The notes beneath the pieces are model-generated. The model was not told the DNA's origin. It worked only from the letters and a program-made list of their open reading frames with translations, and did not search any database. The translations under genes and the position numbers were made by a program. From Niabella beijingensis (GTDB lineage: Bacteria; Bacteroidota; Bacteroidia; Chitinophagales; Chitinophagaceae), in assembly GCF_020034665.1 (NCBI RefSeq), contig NZ_JAIQDI010000002.1, forward strand, positions 620,001 to 684,000: 64,000 bases of DNA. Reading direction: 5' to 3'. Below are positions 25,573 through 32,679 of this stretch, in pieces. The number at the start of each line of letters is the position of its first letter. The stretch's first letter is position 1.

Positions 25573-26433
25573 TTATTCAATCATTTTCTCGATCGGGATG
25601 ATCAGGATCCCTTCGGCACCTGCAGCTTTCAGGTTCTCGATCACATTCCAGAAATCGGATTCACTGATAACAGAATGAATGGAACTCCAGTCTTTTTTGG
25701 CCAGCGGCACAATGGTAGGGCTGTTGATGCCGGGCAGGTAGGCGCAGATCTTTTCAATACTTTTATTAGGCGCGTTCAGCATAACATATTTATTGAATTT
25801 TGCTTTCCGTACCGAACGGATCCGGAACAATAATTTGTCCAGCAGCTCTTTGCGGGCGGGGCTCAGTTTCTTACCGGAAATAAGAACAGCTTCTGATTTC
25901 AGGATGGTCTCAAATTCGTAAAGCTCATTGCTGAACAGGGTGCTGCCGGAGCTTACCAGGTCGCAGATGGCATCTGCAAGCCCGATGCGCGGAGCGATCT
26001 CGACCGATCCGCTGATGACATGGATATCGGCTTTTAGTTTATTCTGGCGGAGCCATTTATTTAAGATGAACGGGTAGCTGGTGGCGATCTTCATGCCGTC
26101 GAGATCCTTTATCGCCAATTTCTTCCGGGTCTTTGGCAGGGCAATGGAAAGACGGCATTTGCCATATCCCAGCCGCTCCACAATGTCCGTGGCCTTGTTT
26201 TTCTCCAGTACCACATTTTCGCCTACAAACCCGATATCGGCCACGCCATCCTGCACGTATTCAGGGATATCATCGTCCCGGAGGAATAAGATCTCGGCTT
26301 CAAAATTTTCTGCATTGATCTTTAACTGATTGTTACCGTTGGGCACACCGATACCGCATTCTTTCAAGAGCTTTAGGGAATCTTCGCTGAGCCGGCCTGA
26401 TTTCTGGACCGCAATTCTTAATTTTTCCTGCAT
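25573..26433 (-). CDS. hisG: ATP phosphoribosyltransferase, long form
   Basis: A 286-residue enzyme catalysing the first, feedback-controlled step (ATP + PRPP to PR-ATP). It begins MQEKLRIAVQKSGRLSEDSL. The catalytic domain includes DDDIPEYVQDGVADIGFVGE and the PRPP loop region ISGSVEIAPRIGLADAICDLVSSGST. Residues ~210-286 form the C-terminal ACT-like histidine-binding domain (NKYVMLNAPNKSIEKICAYLPGINSP, split around residue 220-245) that marks the long HisG, which does not need HisZ. It is the first gene of the operon. Its ATG is 17 bases after the attenuator terminator. Confidence 0.97.
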   Translation of the reverse strand: MQEKLRIAVQKSGRLSEDSLKLLKECGIGVPNGNNQLKINAENFEAEILFLRDDDIPEYVQDGVADIGFVGENVVLEKNKATDIVERLGYGKCRLSIALPKTRKKLAIKDLDGMKIATSYPFILNKWLRQNKLKADIHVISGSVEIAPRIGLADAICDLVSSGSTLFSNELYEFETILKSEAVLISGKKLSPARKELLDKLLFRIRSVRKAKFNKYVMLNAPNKSIEKICAYLPGINSPTIVPLAKKDWSSIHSVISESDFWNVIENLKAAGAEGILIIPIEKMIE

Positions 26434-26450
26434 GTTTTTATTTTTTAAAT

Positions 26451-26483
26451 AAAAAAGGCTTACAAAATTTGTAAGCCTTTTTC
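26451..26483 (-). terminator. his attenuator terminator hairpin
   Basis: GGCTTACAAA pairs with TTTGTAAGCC, extended by A5/T5 on each side, and the 3' arm runs into T6 on the minus strand. It lies between the His-rich leader peptide and hisG, so read-through decides operon expression. Confidence 0.93.
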
Positions 26484-26511
26484 TATAAATTGATACATAT
26501 CACCACCGGGC

Positions 26512-26562
26512 CTACACGGGTAAGTCTGTTACATGATGATGGATATGTGCTAAAACTTTCAT
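26512..26562 (-). CDS. hisL: his operon leader peptide
   Basis: A 16-codon frame, ATG at 26562 to TAG at 26512-26514, encodes MKVLAHIHHHVTDLPV. Four of five consecutive codons (6, 8, 9 and 10) are histidine, all CAT. It lies 78 bp upstream of hisG and directly before the terminator/antiterminator set, the defining layout of amino-acid attenuation. The last His codon ends 8 bases before the CUUAC segment, so a stalled ribosome would mask it. It is too short for normal gene finding. Confidence 0.9.
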   Translation of the reverse strand: MKVLAHIHHHVTDLPV

Positions 26563-26651
26563 TCGTACTGTTCTCGTTGTTGTTGCCGGAGAAACACTGC
26601 TGTATTGGTTTTGCATACATTCAAAACAAACCGCTTTGTTTCTTTGCGGTG

Positions 26652-26659
26652 CAAATATA
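26652..26659 (-). promoter_or_regulatory. -7 box of the his operon
   Basis: The minus strand reads TATATTTG, an exact TAnnTTTG. Transcription would begin near 26645, giving ~83 bases before the leader-peptide ATG. The -33 element is not clear. Confidence 0.6.
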
Positions 26660-26760
26660 TACGAATTTTATGATTTCCCATTTTTTTGATAGAAATTTTT
26701 GAGCGGAGAATCGCACCTACAGGGGAAAATGCCCTATCTTTAAAGTTTTAAAAAGGATAC

Positions 26761-27528
26761 ATGTTACAACTTACCAAGCCCCTTGCTTTTATTGACCTGG
26801 AAACCACAGGTGTGAACCTGGGCACCGACCGGATCGTAGAAATCGCCATTGTAAAAATTTTGCCGGATGGAACGCGGAATGTCAAAAGAAAACTGATCAA
26901 TCCGGAAATGCCAATCCCTCAGGCCAATTCCGATATACACGGGATCACCGATGAGATGGTGAAGGACGCACCGACCTTTGCACAGGTAGCCCAGGAACTG
27001 AAACAGGTACTGGATGGCTGCGACCTGGCGGGGTATAATTCCAATCGTTTTGACGTACCACTGCTGGTTGAAGAATTTTTACGGGTGGGTGTTGATTTTG
27101 ATATGCGGGGCCGTAAGCTGGTGGATGTACAGAATATTTTTCATAAAATGGAACAGCGCACCCTTTCAGCTGCTTATCGTTTTTATTGCGATAAGATACT
27201 GGAGGGAGCCCATTCGGCCGAAGCGGATGCTTCTGCCACACATGAGGTATTGCTGGCGCAGATCACGCGTTATCCGGAACTGGGAGTTACAATAGAATCT
27301 ATCAATAAAGCCATCGGTGAAGAAGTTATTGTGGATTTTGCACGTCGCTTTATTATGGACAACGGCGTGGAGGTTTTCAATTTCGGGAAATACAAAGGAA
27401 AAGCAGTTGCGGATGTGTTAAGGGCCGAACCCCAGTATTACGACTGGATGATGAAGGGCGACTTTCCGCAACATACCAAACAGAAGCTGACTGAGATCTT
27501 TACGCGCAGCAAGCTGAAAAAAAATTAA
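26761..27528 (+). CDS. DnaQ-like 3'-5' exonuclease (DEDDh)
   Basis: A 255-residue protein. Residues ~1-175 are a DEDDh exonuclease: FIDLETTG (D12, E14), SDIHGITDEMV, AGYNSNRFDVPLL with the second Asp, and HSAEADA with the catalytic His-x4-Asp. Residues ~205-250 are an ExoX-like C-terminal module (FNFGKYKGKAVADVLRAEPQ, YYDWMMKGDFP) thought to help DNA binding. It removes nucleotides from DNA 3' ends; proofreading versus repair or RNase T-like roles cannot be told apart. AAAGGA lies just before the ATG, a fair ribosome-binding site. It is divergent from the his leader and followed 41 bp later by a glycosyltransferase gene. Confidence 0.92.
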   Translation: MLQLTKPLAFIDLETTGVNLGTDRIVEIAIVKILPDGTRNVKRKLINPEMPIPQANSDIHGITDEMVKDAPTFAQVAQELKQVLDGCDLAGYNSNRFDVPLLVEEFLRVGVDFDMRGRKLVDVQNIFHKMEQRTLSAAYRFYCDKILEGAHSAEADASATHEVLLAQITRYPELGVTIESINKAIGEEVIVDFARRFIMDNGVEVFNFGKYKGKAVADVLRAEPQYYDWMMKGDFPQHTKQKLTEIFTRSKLKKN

Positions 27529-27569
27529 ACGCTAAGCTCTTTAATCAAGAAGCGTTATTTACTGAATGA

Positions 27570-28319
27570 ATGGATACAGTGGATAAAGTAGTCATTATAC
27601 CCACTTACAATGAAAAGGAGAACGTCGCCAGGATCATAAAGGCCGTTATGGACCTGGAAGGTGATTTTCATGTGCTTATAGTGGACGACGGATCACCGGA
27701 TGGAACAGCTGCTATTGTTAAAACCCTGCAGGAGCAATATGAAGGCCGGCTCTTCCTGGAAGAACGGAGGGGGAAACTGGGGCTGGGGACCGCCTATATA
27801 CATGGGTTTAAATGGGGCCTGGCCCGGGGTTATGCATTCATATTTGAAATGGATGCTGATTTTTCCCATAACCCGAATGACCTGATCCGGCTGCACCAGG
27901 CATGCGTTGCGGGTGCCGACCTGGCGATCGGGAGCCGGTATGTAAAAGGTGGCGGCATTGTGAACTGGCCGGCAGACCGGGTATTCATTTCCAAAGGAGG
28001 ATCATTGTACACACGCATCATCACCTGGATGCCGGTAAAAGACCCTACGGCCGGTTTTATGTGCTATACCGCAAAAGTGCTGCGGGCGATCAATTTTGAT
28101 AACATCAGTTTTGTAGGATATGCCTTCCAGATCGAAATGAAATATGCCACTTGGAAGCTGGGCTTTAAGATCAAAGAGGTGCCGATCATTTTCCAGGACC
28201 GTACAGAAGGCCAGTCGAAAATGAGTAAGGGGATCTTAAAAGAAGGTATCCTGGGAGTACTGAACCTGCGGTGGCAAAGTCTGTTTAAAAATTACAGAAA
28301 CAGGGTTTCAAATAATTGA
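27570..28319 (+). CDS. Polyprenyl-phosphate mannose/glycosyl synthase (GT2, DPM1-like)
   Basis: A 249-residue GT-A glycosyltransferase with no C-terminal membrane anchor, like DPM1. Motifs: IIPTYNEKENVARII, VDDGSPDGTA (nucleotide-sugar Asp), EMDADFSHNPNDL (metal-binding DxD region), IGSRYVKGGGIVNWP, DPTAGFMCY and FQDRTEGQSKMSKGI. It probably moves mannose (or another hexose) from GDP- or UDP-sugar to polyprenyl phosphate at the inner membrane. That lipid-linked sugar is the donor for GT-C enzymes, so a link to the DUF2723 protein (14413-17961) is plausible. The next gene starts 22 bp downstream. Confidence 0.92.
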   Translation: MDTVDKVVIIPTYNEKENVARIIKAVMDLEGDFHVLIVDDGSPDGTAAIVKTLQEQYEGRLFLEERRGKLGLGTAYIHGFKWGLARGYAFIFEMDADFSHNPNDLIRLHQACVAGADLAIGSRYVKGGGIVNWPADRVFISKGGSLYTRIITWMPVKDPTAGFMCYTAKVLRAINFDNISFVGYAFQIEMKYATWKLGFKIKEVPIIFQDRTEGQSKMSKGILKEGILGVLNLRWQSLFKNYRNRVSNN

Positions 28320-28341
28320 ATGCCTTAAGATTGTAAGCGGT

Positions 28342-28797
28342 ATGTATAGTAAAAATGAGGCAGCGCTGATAAAAAAGGAATTCTGGACCTCATTGGGTAC
28401 CTACCTGAAACCGGTACTGAATGCGGAAGGCCGGAAGATCAACTGGATCAATTATAAAACCGGTGTTAAGAGCATTTATTTCAGAACGGATGTAACAAAA
28501 AAAGCTGCAACCATTGCCATCGAACTCACCCACTCCGATACCGAAGAAAGAAGCGCTGCATTTGAAAAGCTGGTTTCTTTAAAACCGGTCTTCAATGATA
28601 TGATGCCGGAGGTATGGCAATGGCAGCGGGAAGTATATGATGAAACAGGACTGCCCTTATCAAGGATCCTGATTCAGCTGGAAAATGTTACTATTTTTGA
28701 CAGGAAGGATTGGCCGGAGATCATTTCCTTTTTCAAACAACACTTAACCGCGCTCGATGCTTTCTGGTCTGTTGCAAGGGATTATTTTGAAGAATAA
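28342..28797 (+). CDS. DUF4268 protein
   Basis: A 151-residue cytoplasmic protein made almost wholly of a DUF4268 domain: KKEFWTSLGTYLKPV, NWINYKTGVKSIYFRTDV, AAFEKLVSLKPVFND and the C-terminal FKQHLTALDAFW. The fold is thought to be nuclease-like/alpha-beta, and related domains occur at the C-terminus of restriction-like or helicase proteins, but this stand-alone form has no known function. It starts 22 bp after the glycosyltransferase gene on the same strand and may share its transcript. No membrane segment or signal peptide. Confidence 0.85.
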   Translation: MYSKNEAALIKKEFWTSLGTYLKPVLNAEGRKINWINYKTGVKSIYFRTDVTKKAATIAIELTHSDTEERSAAFEKLVSLKPVFNDMMPEVWQWQREVYDETGLPLSRILIQLENVTIFDRKDWPEIISFFKQHLTALDAFWSVARDYFEE

Positions 28798-28874
28798 TAT
28801 TTAGATAAAAAAAATGATATTGATTTGGTTTTTAATCAGATATATGTGATGACATCAATTTTTAAAGAATACAT

Positions 28875-29789
28875 ATGAAACGATTAACGATTGGTTTAGC
28901 TGCATTTTTTATGATGAGTACAACAACACATGCACAGGAAATATTTCCCTTGTACCAGTCAGTTCCGAACAGCAGGCAGGCGGAGAACCTGGAGCAGTCG
29001 GTAACCGGGACAGATGGTATCACCCGTATCAATAACGTATCGGTTCCTACCATTACCGTATACCAGCCGGCAGCGGGAAAGCAGAAGAACGGGCCGGCTG
29101 TGGTCATATGTCCCGGAGGGGGGTATTCGATCCTCGCCATCAGTCATGAAGGCGTGGATGTGGCCAAAGCCTTTAATGAATGGGGGGTAACTGCTTTTGT
29201 GCTGAAATACCGTTTACCGGACGATCGTACCATGACGGATAAATCGATAGGGCCTTTACAGGATGCCGAGCGCGCGATGCAATGGGTACGCGAACATGCA
29301 AAAGAATATGATATAAACCCGCATAAAGTAGGAATCATGGGGTTCTCTGCCGGCGGACATCTGGCCTCCACGCTTTCTACCCACTACAAGGATGTTGTGA
29401 TCAGTAATCCGGGGAAGGTTTCACTGCGGCCGGACTTTTCAGTACTGATCTATCCGGTGATCAGCTTCAGCGACAGCCTGGGGCACCGGGGGAGCAGGGA
29501 GCGGCTTATCGGGAAGACGCCTGCCGCTGCCACCATTCAGAAATATTCTAATGAACTGCAGGTGGATAAGAAAACACCTCCTGCCTTTCTTGTACACGCC
29601 AAGGATGATAAAACCGTTCCCTGGCAGAACAGTCAGCAATACTATGATGCCCTGCTGAACAATAAGGTGCAGGCACGCATCTTTTACTATGATAAAGGGG
29701 GTCACGGGTTCGGCATGCATAACAAAACCTCGGATCAGAACTGGATGGCTGCGCTGAAAGAATGGATGCAGCAACAGCACCTGCTTTAG
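28875..29789 (+). CDS. Secreted alpha/beta hydrolase (acetylesterase, BD-FAE-like)
   Basis: A 304-residue exported esterase. Signal peptide: MKRLTIGLAAFFMMSTTTHA. The oxyanion hole is CPGGGYSILA. The nucleophile elbow is GFSAGGHLAS, the acid is in VHAKDDKTVP, and the catalytic His in GGHGFGM. This arrangement matches Bacteroidota esterases acting on acetylated or feruloylated plant or polysaccharide material, usually in the periplasm. No CAZyme neighbour within 10 kb supports a specific sugar. The gene is preceded by a 77-bp AT-rich gap and followed by a 100-bp gap. Confidence 0.9.
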   Translation: MKRLTIGLAAFFMMSTTTHAQEIFPLYQSVPNSRQAENLEQSVTGTDGITRINNVSVPTITVYQPAAGKQKNGPAVVICPGGGYSILAISHEGVDVAKAFNEWGVTAFVLKYRLPDDRTMTDKSIGPLQDAERAMQWVREHAKEYDINPHKVGIMGFSAGGHLASTLSTHYKDVVISNPGKVSLRPDFSVLIYPVISFSDSLGHRGSRERLIGKTPAAATIQKYSNELQVDKKTPPAFLVHAKDDKTVPWQNSQQYYDALLNNKVQARIFYYDKGGHGFGMHNKTSDQNWMAALKEWMQQQHLL

Positions 29790-29889
29790 AAGATGGGTCT
29801 GTGTGTGGGGGTGCAGCTGATCTGTAAGGGATGCGCAAATTGTTGTAACTTAGAAGTGCAACTTTTATGCAACCGTTTAAACTTTTGCC

Positions 29890-30558
29890 ATGAAATATCC
29901 CGTCAAAATAAGATCGATCGAGCAGGTGACCCATAATGTACTGGGTATACAGGTAGATAAGCCGGAGGGCCTGGTGTACAGCCCCGGACAGGCTACCGAA
30001 GTGTTCATTGACAAAGATGGGTGGCGGGAGGAAGGCCGCCCGTTTACGTTTACCTCGTTACCCGATGAGGGTCATCTGGAGTTTACGATAAAGACCTATC
30101 CCGAGCGGAAAGGGGTTACGGCACAGTTACTGGAGCTGCAACCAGGGGACGGATTGTTGCTGAACGATATATTCGGCGAGATCGCTTATAAAGGAGAAGG
30201 CGTCTTTATCGCAGGTGGCGCGGGCATTACGCCTTTCCTGGCAATTCTGAGGCAATTAAAAAAAGAAGGCCGCGTGGGAGCAAACCGCCTGGTCTTTGCC
30301 AATAAAGGCAAAAAAGATATTATTCATGAAGCCGAGTTGCGCGGACTCCTGGGAGCGCAGTTTATTAATGTGCTTTCGGAAGAACAGCTCCCGGGCTATG
30401 AACAGGGTGTTATTTCTGAAACATTGCTGAAACGCCTGCTGCCCGGAGCGGAGACCTATATCTATTTGTGTGGCCCTCCGCCTATGATGGATGCCGTGGA
30501 GCAACAGCTGAACCGGCTGCATGTAGATCCGGCAAGGATCGTTAAGGAGGGTTTTTGA
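29890..30558 (+). CDS. FAD/NAD(P)H oxidoreductase, ferredoxin-reductase family
   Basis: A 222-residue flavin reductase-type protein with no iron-sulfur domain. The FAD-binding motif is GRPFTFTSLPDEG (an RPFTFTS version of RxYS), followed by KGVTAQLLELQPGD. The nucleotide-binding motif is IAGGAGITPFLAIL, and the C-terminal YLCGPPPMMDAVEQQL is typical of the FNR family. It should move electrons between NAD(P)H and a partner flavin or heme protein. The partner is not evident in the neighbourhood, so the physiological role is open. It is cytoplasmic, with its own ATG at 29890. Confidence 0.9.
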   Translation: MKYPVKIRSIEQVTHNVLGIQVDKPEGLVYSPGQATEVFIDKDGWREEGRPFTFTSLPDEGHLEFTIKTYPERKGVTAQLLELQPGDGLLLNDIFGEIAYKGEGVFIAGGAGITPFLAILRQLKKEGRVGANRLVFANKGKKDIIHEAELRGLLGAQFINVLSEEQLPGYEQGVISETLLKRLLPGAETYIYLCGPPPMMDAVEQQLNRLHVDPARIVKEGF

Positions 30559-30612
30559 TAAAAAGAATATCAGTAGTATACAGGCCGGCCCGGGACCGGG
30601 GAATAAAAAAAT

Positions 30613-31527
30613 ATGAACTATTTATTGTTTGGAGTGCTGCTTTTTGTGGCGGAAATGGCGCATGCACAGCAGGTTGCTGATGCCCCGTTTGATTCACTGG
30701 GTATCATTCAGAAAGCTGCTGTTCCTGTAAAGATAAGTACACAGTTTTCTTTTACGGAAGGCCCCGTTGCAGACCGCAAAGGAACTATTTACTTTACGGA
30801 TCAGCCCAATAACAAAATATGGCGCTATAACCTGGACGGGACATTCACCGAATTCCTTTCGGCCGCCGGCCGTGCCAATGGCCTGGATATGGACGCCCGG
30901 GGAAATCTTATTGCCTGTGCGGATGAACAGAACGAGCTCTGGTCCATTACACCGGGAAAAAAAGTAACAGTACTTTTAAAAGATGTAGGTGGGAAGAAAT
31001 TGAATGGCCCCAACGATCTGTGGCTGGATCCTAAAGGAGGTATTTATTTTACGGATCCGTATTATCAGCGGAAGTACTGGACCCGGACAGGACAGGAAAT
31101 TCAGGAGCAGAAGGTATACTACCTGCCAAAAGGAGCAAGACAACCGGTTGTGGCTTCGGACGAACTGGTAAAACCCAACGGGATCGTCGGTTCCCCTGAC
31201 GGCAGGTTGCTGTTTGTTGCGGATATAAAAGATAACAAGACCTACCGGTTTTCCATTAATAAGGATGGCAGTTTATCGGACAAGACCGTTTTTGTACCCC
31301 GGGGAGCAGACGGCATCACGCTGGATGACCGGGGGAACCTGTACCTGAGCGGCAATGGCATTACGGTATTCGATCCTGAAGGAAACTGTATCGCGCACAT
31401 TCCGATCCCCGAAAAATGGACCGCCAATGTCTGTTTCGGCGGTAAAAACCACAACCTGCTTTTTATGACGGCCGGTACCAGCATTTATACCCTGCAGATG
31501 CAGGTAAAAGGCAGCCGTAAATTTTAG
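30613..31527 (+). CDS. Secreted SMP-30/gluconolactonase family protein
   Basis: A 304-residue exported six-bladed beta-propeller. Signal peptide: LLFGVLLFVAEMAHAQ. Propeller and metal motifs: FTEGPVADRKGTIYFTDQ (Glu ligand), NGPNDLWLDPKGGIYFTDPY (Asn ligand), VKPNGIVGSPDGRLLFVADI (Asn) and GADGITLDDRGNLYLSG (Asp ligand). These are the four divalent-metal ligands of gluconolactonase/SMP-30 lactonases. It probably hydrolyses sugar lactones in the periplasm. The gene starts 54 bp after the FNR-type gene in the same direction. Confidence 0.93.
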   Translation: MNYLLFGVLLFVAEMAHAQQVADAPFDSLGIIQKAAVPVKISTQFSFTEGPVADRKGTIYFTDQPNNKIWRYNLDGTFTEFLSAAGRANGLDMDARGNLIACADEQNELWSITPGKKVTVLLKDVGGKKLNGPNDLWLDPKGGIYFTDPYYQRKYWTRTGQEIQEQKVYYLPKGARQPVVASDELVKPNGIVGSPDGRLLFVADIKDNKTYRFSINKDGSLSDKTVFVPRGADGITLDDRGNLYLSGNGITVFDPEGNCIAHIPIPEKWTANVCFGGKNHNLLFMTAGTSIYTLQMQVKGSRKF

Positions 31528-31571
31528 CGATCAGTTATACAGCATCAATCCCGCTGCCGGAATCCGGAACA

Positions 31572-31949
31572 TCAATCCCGTTGTTTTCTTACCACAAGAA
31601 ACCGGCCGTTTTCCAGTATCAGATAACCATAATCATAACAGTAATAATAGGTTTTCCCTTTTTCTGTCTTGTGCTGATCGGTAAAGTATTTGAACTGGAA
31701 CCCTGCCAGCCGTAAATCATCCCGGTCTACGGTGATCGTTCTTTTGGAAGCATCCAGTTGCTGTAGAAGGATCCTGCGGTTCCTTCGGAGTGCTGCATTG
31801 ATATTCCGGATCAGCTGTTCCGGTCCGTCTTTTATTGAATTATTGTAATGGTTCCTGCAAAAATCGTCGCAGAATTTTTTATCGGATCGCCCTTTTATGG
31901 GTTTCCGGCAGGAAAGACAGTGTTTCTCAGAAACGTTGGCGGTTGGCAT
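31572..31949 (-). CDS. Zn-ribbon protein (DUF2116-like)
   Basis: A 125-residue protein. Its N-terminus carries two Cys pairs (CLSCRKPIKGRSDKKFCDDF, with the last Cys three residues on at residue 31), giving CxxC and CxxxC zinc ligands. A basic helix (AALRRNRRILLQQL) follows, and then a beta-rich tail with YYYCYDYGYLILENG. Bacteroidota proteins of this type are annotated as zinc-ribbon proteins of unknown function. The basic, short, zinc-containing form suggests nucleic-acid or protein binding. It is divergent from an ssb gene, and a striking palindrome lies in the shared upstream region (31990-32046). Confidence 0.7.
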   Translation of the reverse strand: MPTANVSEKHCLSCRKPIKGRSDKKFCDDFCRNHYNNSIKDGPEQLIRNINAALRRNRRILLQQLDASKRTITVDRDDLRLAGFQFKYFTDQHKTEKGKTYYYCYDYGYLILENGRFLVVRKQRD

Positions 31950-31990
31950 ATTTTGTTGATTTTCCCATTACAATATACAAAAAAATATCG

Positions 31991-32046
31991 TTATAAGTGT
32001 TTATAAGTACTTATAAGCGTTTACTTACGTAAGTAAACGCTTATAA
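31991..32046. repeat. 36-bp perfect palindrome with helically phased TTATAAG repeats
   Basis: Bases 32011-32046 are a perfect 36-bp palindrome (centre between 32028 and 32029, core TTACGTAA). Just left of it, TTATAAG occurs at 31991, 32001 and 32011, exactly 10 bp apart, and 32001-32016 is itself a 16-bp palindrome (TTATAAGTACTTATAA). It sits between divergent genes for a Zn-ribbon protein and an SSB. Likely an operator array or a replication/recombination site. Confidence 0.85.
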
Positions 32047-32158
32047 ACCGGGTATCGCTTTTCGAAAGCTGCATTTTTGAGATGTTGATCCGATAGCGCT
32101 GTTGGTTCAACCGGAATTCCAAACATTGATCATCGCCGCAAGGCACAAAACAACAATC

Positions 32159-32512
32159 ATGTACACATTAAGAAACAAAGTGCAGCTGATCGGGCATTTG
32201 GGCAATGCACCGGAGGTAAAAGCAACCACTGCAGGAAGACGGATGGTCCGCTTCAGTATCGCCACCAATGAAAGTTATAAGAACACAAAAGGAGAAAAGA
32301 TCACCGAAACCCAATGGCACAACCTGGTTGTTTGGGGAAAGCTGGCAGATATAGCTGCGCGGTACCTGGAAAAAGGAAAGGAAATCGCTATAGAGGGAAA
32401 ACTGGTCAACCGCCAATACGATGATAAGAACGGGCAAAAAAGATACATTACCGAAATACAGGTGCAGGAATTATTGCTACTGTCCGGCAGCCATCGTGGC
32501 GCTCTGGACTAA
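32159..32512 (+). CDS. Single-stranded DNA-binding protein, short paralogue
   Basis: A 117-residue OB-fold SSB. It begins MYTLRNKVQLIGHLGNAPEV; core motifs are FSIATNESYKN, ETQWHNLVVWGKLADIAARY and LEKGKEIAIEGKLVNRQYDD. The chromosomal SSB acidic C-terminal tip (DDxPF) is absent; the protein ends GSHRGALD. It may therefore not recruit the usual partner enzymes. Short SSBs of this kind are known as second copies, often on mobile elements or for competence. The ATG at 32159 is preferred to an in-frame ATG at 32102, which would add a non-conserved extension. The upstream palindrome block may control it. Confidence 0.9.
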   Translation: MYTLRNKVQLIGHLGNAPEVKATTAGRRMVRFSIATNESYKNTKGEKITETQWHNLVVWGKLADIAARYLEKGKEIAIEGKLVNRQYDDKNGQKRYITEIQVQELLLLSGSHRGALD

Positions 32513-32631
32513 ACCTGTTAAAAACGCCGTTGCTAACCGGCAGGCTGCCTCAATACGGGCGGCCTTTTCTTGTTTATACACCTGCCCGGATGCCGGTTAT
32601 AAAACCTGTCATTCTGGGAACAGAATTGATT

Positions 32632-32639
32632 TATCTTTG
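32632..32639 (+). promoter_or_regulatory. -7 box for the META lipoprotein gene
   Basis: TATCTTTG is an exact TAnnTTTG, placing the transcription start near 32646, 34 bases before the ATG at 32680. This supports that ATG over an upstream in-frame start at 32530. Confidence 0.55.
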
Positions 32640-32679
32640 TGCTGTATTTATGATTCTTCACTTCCTTAAACCAATTACC

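Larger units (their letters stand above)
26451..26645 (-). promoter_or_regulatory. his operon leader: ribosome-mediated transcription attenuator
   Basis: The leader RNA (minus strand, from ~26645) contains three mutually exclusive elements after the leader peptide. CUUAC (26524-26520) can pair with GUAGG at the peptide stop. GUAGGCC (26515-26509) can instead pair with GGCUUAC (26477-26471), the 5' arm of the terminator, giving an antiterminator. GGCUUAC otherwise pairs with GUAAGCC (26463-26457), the terminator. A ribosome stalled on the His codons would cover CUUAC, freeing GUAGGCC to block termination. One that reaches the stop codon covers GUAGGCC and allows termination. A further pairing joins the His-codon region to GGUGGUGAUAUG (26507-26496). 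Confidence 0.88.

Noticed and set aside
32530..32679. Upstream in-frame start of the META lipoprotein
   Set aside because: It would bury the lipobox 50 residues inside; the -7 box at 32632 supports the ATG at 32680.
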